Shown here: positions 25,401-37,400 of the stretch, piece by piece
How positions within the stretch are numbered: the first letter of the stretch is position 1
Layout of the letters: each line of letters begins with the position of its first letter
NCBI GenBank assembly: GCA_037176725.1
Contig: JAZBRS010000023.1
Coordinates: 29,817,001 to 29,881,000 of the forward strand
From: Posidonia oceanica
Lineage: Eukaryota > Streptophyta > Magnoliopsida > Alismatales > Posidoniaceae
Length of the DNA: 64,000 nucleotides
Direction: 5' to 3'
The notes under the pieces: generated by a model
Told to the model about the DNA's origin: nothing
The model's database searches: none
What the model saw: only the letters and a program-made list of their open reading frames with translations
Position numbers and translations under genes: made by a program

Positions 25401-28400
25401 CACACCGCCGTACCGCCTCTTCTCTTGCATCAACGTCCAGATCCTCCGTTCTTTCCTTCGACATCACCCGACCCTTCGAGGGTCTTCTCCGCCGCCGGCC
25501 AGCCCCTGCAAGGCTTCCTGCACTGAGCCTTCCCAGCACCTCCGATGGCTCAACAGCTCCTCTGGTGATCGCCTCGCCATGCTATAGGCTGTCGACGTCC
25601 ATTTTTTTCTGTTTCGTGCCCCCAAACTGAGACTGCATGTTCGGAAGGTCGTTTTTATCCTTATTCGTGCTCGAGAATGAGACTACATATTCAGGAGGTC
25701 GTTTTTATCCTTATTCGTACCTCGGACTGAGACTGCATGTTCGGGAGGTCGTTTTTATCCTTATTCGTGCCCAGGATTATGACTGCATGTTCGGGAGGTC
25801 GTTTTTCTTCTTCCTTTTTCCTACACCGCTGGCCTTCTGTGCTCCCGCTGGCTCTTCCATCGTCTCTCACAGGCGTCGCCAGCCCCTCCACCACCCACGG
25901 TTGCTCCTCTTTCCTCCGTCGGCATCTCTTCTCCAGTCATCGGCCATCCAACAAAAAAAGGAAGGAGGGAGGAGGAAGAAGAAGCAACAGTGGGGAGGGA
26001 GAAGAGAGGACGTGAAAGAAAAAAAGGGAGATTAGGGTTTAATGGAGATTTTGTAGAAAAATCCTAAGTTCTTCTGAAATTGCAAAGTTTACCAAAAAAA
26101 ACCTTGAAGTTTCTAGTTTACAGGAAAGTCCTGATTTGCTACTACTATATAGTTTTGTGTTGTAACAAACTATAGATGTTCCAACTTGAAGGGGAATGTT
26201 AGAGTAAATGAATCTTTATATAAATCTTTATGTTATCCATTTATTAGGTTACTTGTAGGTTAAATATGTGTTCTCCAATATATAGGAGATTGTAATCCTT
26301 TGTTATCATAAATAATATAGTATTCTCTTCCCATCTCAACATTAATTATGCTAAGACCTTCTCTCTTGTTGTCCAGCTGAATTCCATTCATGTATTACTC
26401 TCAATCTTTATAAATCAATCCTGGCAAATGTATCGACTTGATATAAAAAGCCCCTTTCTCTATGGTGATCTTGCAAAACATGTCCTAATGCAACAACCTC
26501 TAAGGTTTGTTGCTCAAGGAGAGAATACTATATGTCACGTTAAAAAGGTGATTTATGGTCTCAAGTAGAGTCCCAAAACATGGTTTGAAAAATTCAACAA
26601 TATTGTTATGACAGTAGGTTTTCAAATATGTGCAGTTGATCACTCGGTGTTTATCAAGAGACACACACACACAACGGCGACAGTGTTGTTCTGGCTGTAT
26701 ATGTCGATTATATACTTTTAACCGATAATGATACAACAAGAATCATGGGGACAAAGGAATATCTGAGAAAACACTTTGTTACAAATGATATAGGCAGACC
26801 TAGATACTTTCTTGGCATAGAGTTCCCTTATGGTAGAGATAAGATGGTACTAACGTAGAAGAAGTATGTTCTTCATCTTCTCTAGGAGACGGGACTTGTG
26901 GGTTGCAAAACAGAAAACACCCTAATTAATCAAAACCTAGATTTTTGGAATGGTTCTTCTGAATTATTTGAAAATGTTGGACGATATAAGAGGCTCATTA
27001 GGATGTTGATTTACTTAAGTGTTACTCATCCAGATTTTTCATATGCAGTTTGTCTTCTCAGCCAGTTCATACATGAGCCACGAATGGTACATTGGAAAGG
27101 GACACTACATATACTAGCATATATTAAGGGCATACCAAGAAAATGTCTCATTTACCAAAGACATGGACATCTTCAAGTTGAAGCATACTCTTAATTCTAT
27201 CTATGTAGGAGACAAAAGGGATAGAAAATCTACATCAAGTTATTGCACCTATGTTGGAGGAATTTGGTTACCTAGAAAAGTAAAAAACAGAATGTGGTAT
27301 CAAATCCAGTGCAGAAGCTGAATATAGATCCACGACACAGACCACTTACGAAATAGTTTGGCTTAAGTCTTTTCTGACAAAATTAGGTGTACCATTGCAA
27401 ACTCCTATGCATATGCATTGTGATAATCAAGTAGCCATATTTATTATTAATAATCCTATTTTCCATGAGAGGAAAAAAACATATTGAAATTGATTGCCAC
27501 TACATGAGAGACAATTATGAAAGGAATCATCTCTACTCCATATATTTCTTCTTTTGAGTAGCTTGCAAATATTTTCACTAAGGGTCTAGAGTTAGGTGTT
27601 TTTTAGTCTCTTTGTAACAAACTGAGTATGACCAATATATATGCTCTAACTCGAGGAGAAGTGTTAAGAGAGATAATAGGCTATTAGTAGTTATACGGAT
27701 TACTGAATATCTATATAACCATATTTCTATTAAGCCTGTATATATTTGTAATTCCTTAGTTAACAAGAGTATCAATCTTATTTTCCCTTAACAGAAGTAT
27801 GTGTTAGCATACTTCAAAAGATCAAGTATTTGGTTACTCAGAAGTATGTTTTAAGCGACTAGATTAAAAAAAAATTATTCAAAAATGCTATAAAAAATGC
27901 ATGTATTATCGATTAATAAAGAAATTGATGTCGGAGAGTTTACGATGCAATGCGAGGGTTATTTAGAGATTTTGGAACCTCAAATGAGGTTCAAAAGTTG
28001 GAAAATGAAATCCCCAATGGTCCAAAACTTTGTAATAGTTGCGTCAATGGCAATTTCCCTAGGACAGTAGACTGACCAATTGCACAGTGGAAAGTACAAA
28101 ATGTATGCAGGTGATTAATCTGCATAAGCGGTCGCTTAATTCGCACAAATCATAAATGATTAATTGAGGTTGTTTTATGCGACATGAATGTTGATGGAGA
28201 AAAACAATGGATTTTATTGTGTTACACAAAGGGGTATCTCCTATATATATATAAGAGTACACATAAATGGATAATACAAAAGATCCATATAAGAATCTAT
28301 CTACACTAACACTCACCCTCAAGCTAGAGTATAGATATCAATCACGCTCAGCTTGTTACAAAGTGAACTAAACACCCCAGCACTTTGGTAAAAATATCAA

Positions 28401-31400
28401 TTAACTGCTATGAAGACTGACTGTAAGGGATAGAAATGATCTCTCTCATCAGTCATCACCATATCCCACACATAGTGACAATCCACCTCAATATATTTTG
28501 TGCATTCATGAAATGTTAGATTATTTACAATGAATATAGCAACTTAGTTATCACAATGCATAACCATAAGAGCATTACAGAAAAACCAAACTCTATCAAT
28601 AAGGACTTGAGCCGTATCATTTCACACATTGCCTGTGCCATGGATCGATACTCGACTTCAGCACTAGATCGGGACACCACATTCTCTTTCTTACTTCGTC
28701 AAATGACAAGATTTCTCCCAACATGTGTGCAACCTCAACCTGTAAATGACCATTCTTCCTATAAATAAGACATTTCCCGGAAGCACCCTTAATGTGGGCC
28801 AGAACTCACAAGACTCTCAGTCAATGAATCATCCTAGGCTCATGCATAAACTGACTGAATAATCTCACAGTATATAAGATATCTGGGCGAGTAACAGTCA
28901 AATAAATCAGCTTCCCAATCATACGCCTATACTGACTAACGTTCTCAAAAAGCTCAAAAGAACTATCCCAGAAAGCAGGACTCTAATATATAGGAGTACT
29001 CTCGGATTTACAATCCATAAGCCCAGTCTCTTGAAGAAGATCTAGTACATACTTCCTCTGTGACAATGTCATTCTATCTCTGGCATAAGCTAACTCAATA
29101 CCTAGAAAATACCTAGATTTTTCCATGTCCTTGGTGACAAAATGTGTTAACATACTCCTTAGTCTCACTGATCTCTGCAGAGTCACTACTTGACAACAAG
29201 ATATCATCAACATATACTACTAAAATAACACAGTCCCTGGTGGTCCTATGAAAAACTGAATGATCCATAGCATATATCTGGAAACCACTGCGTATGATAA
29301 CCTTGTTGAATTTCTCAAACAATTCTCGTAGACTTTGTTTGATACCATAGATAGCCTTCCTAAGTAAGCACACATGGTCCTCCCCCTAAGCAACATATCC
29401 CAAAGGTTACCCCATAAGCACATGATGAGATAAATCACTATAAAGGAAGGCATTCTTGATACAAAGCTCCCATGACTGGTTTATGGAAATAGACAACATA
29501 ACTCGTATAGAATTCAGGCAAGCTACTTGTGAGAATGTCTCTACATAGTCAATCCCATATGTCTGTGTAAATCCACAAACAACCAAACGAACCTTGTATC
29601 TATCAATAGGCCTATCTGGCTTGTGTTTCACAGTAAAAACCCATCTACAAGTGACTATGTTGGTTTTTACAGGACGAGCAACCAAGTCCCACCAAGTCCC
29701 AGGTACCACGAGACACCAAAACTTCCATTTCTTCATCCGTAGCTTTCTTCTAATGAGGAATGAGAAGTGTTTCTTAGTAGTTTCTGGAAGTAGACTCAGA
29801 GAAAATGGACGAGGCAAAACTACAAAAAGGTCATAAGTAATATAGTGAGAAGTAGAATGAGCTGTGGTGGAACACTTGCCATTTCAAAATGCAATGGGCA
29901 GTGTTATTATGGCGGACGCCTAGGCGACGCCATGGCACCCTAGCGTTCCACAATGGCCAGGCGTGTAGACGCCTTGGTCAAAACCTGGCTCCGGCGTGCA
30001 GGCGAGCGCAAGGCACCGTCACCTAGACGATTAAGCGACAAATCCGGATCCGAATCCATATTTCTAACCTATATATAAAAAAAAAACCCTACAATAGATT
30101 TCTCACCCTTCTTTTCTTTGCTCGTGCTCAACCGCTAACCGACGGCTCCTTTCTCCCACTCTTCCTCCGACGATGATTTCGGCAACGGTTTCCACCATAG
30201 ATGGTGCCAGCGACTCTGGCAGTAGCTTCTGGTAGGGATTCCAGCGGTTGTTTTGGGCTTAGACGACGTCAACGACTCCAACAGTAGCTTCTAGTAGTGA
30301 TTTCGGCAATGTCTAGCCATTCCAACGTTGATTCCAACCTCTACTTCTCTTTTCCTTCCTTCCATCTTCACTCTCCAAGGTATTTATTGAAATTTCTCAT
30401 GTTTTTATCATTTATCTTGATGTTTTTATGATTTTTGTTCATATTTTTGACATGTGTCAATTTCACTATCTTTTGCTCACTTTGATATGATTAATCTTGC
30501 GATTTTTTGCTGTTTTTTTTTTCAAATTTCAGATGTCGGTTATGGTCTTTTATGTTGATCTTTATGTGGTTTCTCCATTTTTTCTTCGAATTTATGATGT
30601 ATTGTTTATTATGCTCATGTTCATTCAGAATGATATGCCAACTTGTTGTTGACATGTTCATTATATCATACAAACAAGCATTTATTTATATCTAATATGT
30701 GCCATTATATTTTATATATTGATATATGTATATCTAATAGGCGCTTGGACTCAACGCCTAGGCGTTGTGACGCCGTGATGACTTTGGCAATGGGAACATC
30801 AAGGTCTGGGTTAGGTGGATCCATAGACGTGTTAGAGGACGATTGAGCCTAAGATGGTTGAGGTGGTTACTAACATAGAATTAAACGTCAGTTTCGTGTC
30901 GGACTTCGATTCGACAAAAATAGAAAACATGTCGGACATCGATGGAAATATCGGTGGAAACACAGTAAATTTACAGAAGTCCATGAAAATAGTCAAAAAA
31001 AAATTAAATTTTGATTTGAAACTCTAAGATAAGCTAAAGTAAGCAATAATCAACATCTAGAACTATTTAGATCAAATTGAAGTTATAGCCTCCTCTTCAA
31101 TATTTTGTGAGTCGATGGTACAGAATCTCAGTAGTACATCGGTAAAATTGAATGGAAAGAATACTCTCTTATAGTCTCAAGTCTTTGAAACTTTTATTGA
31201 CGCTCACTGCAAGATCCGGCACCTCACCCATGACCCCTTGATGTTAAGGATGCCACATATAAAGATTGGCTTGATAATGACTGTGTCGTTATTTCCTGAG
31301 GAAATTATTTTTCAGGGTGTCATGATGCTCAAACCGGCTAAGAAGATTTAAAACACATTGAAAAGTACATATGAAACTGTAAGAACAACATCAAACCACA

Positions 31401-34400
31401 AGTATTTAGGAACACTCATCTGCAACATAATGATGTAGATAACATCTAAAATGTGTCTATGCTTACGCTCAGCCACACCATTACCATTCTGTTGAGAAGT
31501 ATGGAGACAAGTACTCTAATGAAGAACACCCAAAGAAGCACAATAAATATGAAGATCAGCTTGAACAAACTCAAGAACATTATTAGTGTGAAAAAAAAAT
31601 TAAGTAATGAAAATTTGATTTATTATTTTGGCAAAAAACTTTTTGACTACATCAAGAACTTGAACACGATCTTTAAGAAGATAAACCCAAGACGCTCTAG
31701 AGTAGTCATCAACAAACATAATATAATACCATACACAAATGAAACTCTAACAGGACCCAAACATCACAATGAACTAACTCAAACAGGCTTTGACCAGTGG
31801 CAAGACGTTGATGCCTGTAGGTAGCACGATGATGCTTACTTAACTAATATAATTCACAATCAAAAGAACTAACAGAAAATCATGATAATGCCCGCTCAAG
31901 TTTGCAGTGAAACGGGTGACCAAGACGACAGTGCCACAGCGAAGATGATTCCAATCAAAAGATGCTAATCCCCGAGGTGTATCATCACGAACCAACTGGT
32001 ACATGCCATGTCCACACTCACGATCCAAACCAATCCTCTTCCCCGTCTGTAAAACCTGAAAGATACAATGGAAAGGGAAAAAGATTACAAAACAATACAA
32101 CTATTTGGTAATCGCACTAATAGAAAGAAGGTTCACAAGAAAATAAAGTACACAGAGAACTTTGTCAAAGTTGATCTGAGAGGAGGTATGAATAGGTACG
32201 ACTATCAACTATGGAAATAGAATGAATACCGGACAATTGAGAAATACTGGTAAAAAGATCACGTGTACTTGACATATAGGATGAAACACCCAAGTCTATA
32301 ATCCATGAACTGTCTGTAGATGCTAATAAGACACTCGTACCTAATGTGGAAGCATGCGATACTGTAACAGAGGACTAGTTGACTTGCAACTGAAGAAACT
32401 TTTCAAAGTCAATCTGAGAGATAGACACTGTCTGAGGAGACTAATTAATGGATGGCATAGTAGACGATGTCTTTGTGGTAGTATGAGCAAAAGATGTCCA
32501 CTGTGGCTTGCCAAACTTCCCCCAACACTCGTCAAATCTGTGACCAAACTTTCCACAATGCTCACAACGATGTTGTCCTCCCCTTGTAGAACGACCACAT
32601 AGCCACAAGACGAGGCCGCCATCGCAAACTGATAAGGTACAACGGCTAGCATAGCAGTAGATATCCGTAACACTTTAGAGAAGGAAGACTGGAAGGATAG
32701 AACTCACTCAGCACCAACAATGTGTCCCCGTATTTGTGTACCCAACTATGAGTTGAGACCGGACATAAAAGTAATAACAACAAGTTCCTCACGATACTCT
32801 CGCATCTTAGAGATAATCTCCAACTCATCTAGAAGTGCACAGAAACTGGTGAAGTAATCCTATATTAAATGAACGGTCGGCCTGACGAAGGGTGAAAATC
32901 TGCTCATAAATCTTATAAATCCTGGTAATGTTCTTCTCATAGCCATAGGTGCTCTTCAGGGAGTCCTAAATCTTCTTGGCTGGCTTAAGCATCATGATGC
33001 CTCCAGAAACGCTCTCATCCATGCTATTCACATCTAATAAATCACTGCACAATCATCTGCAAACCAATCCTCATAGGTGACATCTTTGACATCGTGAGGA
33101 TCATGAGTGAGATGTCGGATCTTCCTATGAACACCGAGAAAGGTCTCAAAGGCTTGAGGCCATAGAAGATAGTTTTGTCCATTATAGATGTACTGCTCGA
33201 ATTCTTCACTAAGACATCCCGAGACATGGAAGAAGATGCCATAGATCACCAAAAATAGTAATAGCAAGGTCTGACTTGACGTTGACAGCAGCAAAAAACG
33301 ACACAAACGAACCAGATTTGTAGACAAATGACAACAAATCGGTACAATCAACCTCCAGATCAGTCCGAAGCACAGGAAAACAATGGATATCACATGTCCA
33401 CATACAAACATAGGAAGGAAAAGCTTTGATAGCCTAGATCATGTTGAGAACGACCACCGGTAGGGCTGTCGAACCACCGGAGACGCCAAAGAAGACCGGC
33501 AACAGCAACGGAACCGCCGAAGAGCTGGTCGGTGGCGGAAAAGGCCCTAGCAAGGCTTGTTGGCGGTGATGGAAACGGTGGAAGGAGGCAAGAGGGCCGG
33601 CGGAAGGTCTGGTTGTGGAGGAAGACCGGCGACAGCGACAGAAAGGTGGCTTCAAGTGCCAACGGTTGCTAGGTACGGCAGTAACTAGGTTTCCTGTCCC
33701 CTTCTCTTTCTTTTAAAAATTTAAAAAAACTAGCTCCGATACCATGTTGATGGAGAAAAACAATGGATTCTATTGTGTTACACAAAAGGATATCTCCTAT
33801 ATATATAGGAGTACACAGGGGCGGATGTAGGTGGAGGCTAGTGGGGGCTTTGCCCGCACTAGATTTTGAAAAAAATACACTAAAGTATGTACAATATTTT
33901 ACAAATAACCCCCATATATGACATAAAAACCCATTTCCTTGCCCTCTTCCAACTTTTCCCACTCTCGGCTCTCCCACCGACGTAGACGCTTCCTCTTCTC
34001 TCTTGGCTCTCCCACCGACGCAGACGCTTCCTCTTCTCTCTTAGCCGCCGAGACTCGGCCTCTCCCACAGTCCCACGCGGCCACGCAACGATTGTCGTCC
34101 GTCGACGCTCCCTCTCAGCCGAGTCGTCGAGTTGAAGCCCGCCGCTCACCCCACCTACATCCGCCCCTGAGGTACTCGATCTCGCTCTCGGCTCTCCATG
34201 CCCTTGCCCCTTAATCTTCCTCTCTTGCTCTCCACCTTGCTCACCTCCTCCTCCGTCCGGCGTCCACACCCTCAGCCTCGACTGTAGCAAGCCAGCAGCC
34301 TAGCACGGTAGCACCCGGTTCTCGGCCTCCAGCAGTCCAACTCCAGCAGACCAGCACCCGCTGCCTCAACCGGCGACTGCTCCAACGCTCTTGACGGAGA

Positions 34401-37400
34401 CCTCGTGCTCGAGTCGAGGACGGAAGGTTGAAACCTGCTTGCCATTTGCTTGCCACAATGTTGAAACCTACTTGCTCTTGACGGAGACCCGCTGCCTCGT
34501 GTTGCCACTTGCTTGTCAGAATGTTGAATACTTGAATAAAATGTTGTTGCCACTTGCCAATAAACTATTGTTGCCACTTGCCACTTGACAGAATGTTGAA
34601 TTTTTATTTTTTTTGCTAACGGGACAGAATGTTGAATTTCAATTGAGAATATTCTTTCTTAGCTTTGTTTGGCAAAATTAAGTGAAATGACTTTACTCTA
34701 ATAGAATTTTCTTCTCCTGATGTAGCTGCTGCTTTCACTTGATCACTTCTCTTGCCAACGATTGACACTTGACAGAAAAACCCATCTAATTGGATAGGTG
34801 CAACTATAGGATCTCTGATCTCAAGAACTGCACTTGTGTCTTGTGGTGGAGTCACTCAGACAGTAGGTAACTTAGACACTTAGACAATGAAATGTTTTTG
34901 TCAATTTCATAATTTCATGTTATTGTCCTTTCTTAATTTAAAACAATGAAATGTTTTCTCCTTAATTTCTTAATGTTATTGTTAATTTAAAATCGCATAT
35001 TTTTTTCTTTTCTTTCTACGTAGAGTTATGGATAGATTTGTGACAAAAACACCAAGAACACGAAATCAAAATGACGAATAAGTTAGGCCTTCTTCAAAGC
35101 ATCATCAAGTAGAGATTCATTTAGAAAATATTCCTACTGATCCTGGTTTAAGACCAAGGATGTCTAGTTATCACTACAATGACAGAGATAATATTCGAAG
35201 AGCTTATCTTCTAAGAAAGCCAACTCAACCTCTTGGGTATGTATTTCCTTCAAGGTTGATTCAAGGACAGTATCGAAAGTTCACTGAAGATTTATTTGTT
35301 AATGAGAAATACAAAGACTGATTGGAATATAGCATAGAGAAAGATACTGTTTATTGCCTTTTTTACTATCTTTTTAAGCCAGATGGCGTCGATAATGATG
35401 CTTTTGTTGTTGATGGCTTCGGAAATTGGAAGAAGACTGAGAGAATTGGAACTTATATTGGAGGTATGTCTAGTGCTTGCAATCAAGCGAAGAAGAAATG
35501 TGAAGCTTTGATAAATGAAAAGGAGTAAATTGCGACAGTATTTGCAAAGCACTTGGGTCAAAATGATGGAGAATATAGAAGACGTTTAAACACATCAATA
35601 GGAATCATTCGCTTTCTTTTAAGACAGGGATTAGCTTTTCGAGGTCATGATAAATCAAAAGAGTCAAGCAATCGAGGAAATTATTTAAAATTTTAGAGAT
35701 CTCTCACTAATTTACATAAGGATTTCCAAAAGTTATGGGATAATACTCCTAAAAATAACAAACTTACTTCCCATGATATTCAAAAGCAAATTGTAAATTG
35801 TTGTGCAGTTGAAACTACTAATCGCATCATCGAAGAGAATGGTGATTCTTCCTTCGCTTTGTTGGTTGATGAATCTCATGATGTGTCAGTGAAAAAACAA
35901 ATGTATGTTGTTCTACGTGTTGTTAACAAGAAATGTCAAGTAATTGAAAGATTCTTAGGAATTCTTCATGTGAATGACACTTGTGCTGTAACATTGAAAG
36001 AAAAAATTGATGAATTTTTCTCTAGACATGGATTGAGTACTTGTAGGCTACGCGATCAAGGTTATGATGAAGCTAGTAACATGTCAGGCAAGTTCAATGG
36101 ACTTCAAGCATTAATCTTGAAAGAGAATGAATCTGCACATTACATCCATTGTTTTGCACATTAACTTCAATTGGCATTAGTAGGTGTGGCAAAAAAAGTT
36201 GATCAAATCGATGATCTCTTTACTTTGATTACTAATGTGATTAATGTTGTTAGATCTTGCAAACATCGTGATAAACTTCGTGAAAAGCAAGCACAATAAA
36301 TTTTTGATGCTTTACAGAGAGAAGAACTTTCAACAGGAAAAGGTTTAACTCAAGAAACTGATTTGAAACGTGCTGGTGAAACTCGTTGGAGTTCACATTA
36401 TGGATCATTGATTAGCATGATTGTCATATTCCCTTCAGTGCTCGGTGTTCTTAAAGTATCACAGAAGATGGGATAAAGCCTGAACAAAGAATTGAAACTC
36501 ATTCACTTTTAAGACTATTGAAATCTTTTGATTTTGTCATTAGCTTGCACTTCATGAGAAATGTGTTGGCAATAACACATGCATTGTCACAAACTTCACA
36601 AAGGAAAGAGCAAGATATTGTAAATGCAGTGGGTCTAGTTACACGAGCAAAAAGACGTTTACAGACAATGAGAGATGATGGATGAGCTGATTTATTGAAA
36701 GAAGTCTCTATATTTTGTATCAAGTATGGGATTCTCATGCCCGATATGAATGAACTATATATAGTTGAAGGACGATCAAAACGAAGAGATATAGAAGTAA
36801 CAAATCTTCATCATTATCGTGCTGGATTTTTTTATGTTGTCATAGACTTGCAACTTCAAGAGTTGAACAACTGTTTCACCGAAGCAAATACATAATTACT
36901 TCTTTGTGTAGCATGTCTAAACCCAAGTAATTCATTCTCTACTTATGATCGAGAAAAGTTGGTTCGTCTAGCTAAATTTTATCCATGTGATTTTTCTAGA
37001 TTCGATCGTGGAGTGTTTCATAATGAGTTAGAAACATATGTTGATGAGATGCGTTCAATGATGGATTTTTGCGAATTAAAAGGACTTGACATCTTAACAG
37101 CGAAAATGGTAAAGAAGAAAAAGGATGTCTCATATCCTTTAGTTTATTTACTACTCAAGTTGGCATTGACACTACCAGTTGCAACGGCATCAGTTGAGAG
37201 ATCTTTCTCTGCAATCGATATTGTGAAGAATCGTTTGAGAAATTGAATATAAGATGATTGGATGAATGATAATCTAGTGACTTAAATTGAGAAATATGTA
37301 TTTGATAGTGTTAAAAATGAAACAATCATGCAACGCTTCCAAATAATGTATCCTCGTCGAGGACAACTGTAATTTTTTCCTTTTTGTTGGAGTTCTTTTT

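Larger units (their letters stand above)
25037..26341 (+). mobile_element. Nested short non-autonomous LTR element (TRIM-like), 1.3 kb
   Basis: LTRs of about 145 bp (25037-25180, 26197-26341) flank about 1 kb without any retroviral-type gene. It sits exactly between RT codons GIE and YAKT of the host Copia. The flanks ttgaa and ttaat fit a decayed 5-bp duplication. A purine tract ttgaaggggaa precedes the right LTR. Its LTR resembles that of the Copia at 28189 (tgttagtgtagat, atatggatctttt, tatataggagat), so that family may have supplied its enzymes (inference). Confidence 0.88.
22440..27650 (+). pseudogene. Copia gag-pol polyprotein, heavily decayed and interrupted
   Basis: Plus-strand pieces in order: gag ([11 protein letters not shown] near 22491; [20 protein letters not shown] at 22900), protease and pre-integrase remnants ([16 protein letters not shown] at 23490), integrase ([31 protein letters not shown] at 24030-24140), RT start ([19 protein letters not shown] at 24840). 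The frame stops at TFGIE where the nested element starts, and RT resumes at 26347 with YAKTFSLV and [17 protein letters not shown] end and RNase H follow ([20 protein letters not shown] at 26970; YVGGIW at 27250). Many stops and frameshifts; the YVDD region is corrupted. Confidence 0.9.
21897..27793 (+). mobile_element. Full-length Copia retrotransposon carrying a nested LTR element
   Basis: Flanked by identical 5-bp duplications gaagt (21892-21896, 27794-27798). LTRs are 132 bp each with 9 differences, all transitions. The primer binding site TGGTATCAAGACC follows the left LTR at 22029; the purine tract cgaggagaag precedes the right LTR. The element lies in PDX3 intron 10, antisense to the gene. 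Removing the nested insertion 25037-26341 leaves about 4.6 kb. Confidence 0.95.
28312..33410 (-). pseudogene. Copia gag-pol remnants, rearranged
   Basis: Minus strand, in order: gag ([19 protein letters not shown] at about 33170), zinc-knuckle region (about 32560), pre-integrase (about 31900), integrase with [17 protein letters not shown] (about 31500), then after inserted DNA the RT ([34 protein letters not shown] at 29580-29700; [20 protein letters not shown] at 29350; [12 protein letters not shown] at 29220) and RNase H remnants at 28400-28700. It is split by the hAT at 29899-30786, a family CGACA repeat and an oppositely oriented gag piece. No long intact frame. Confidence 0.87.
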
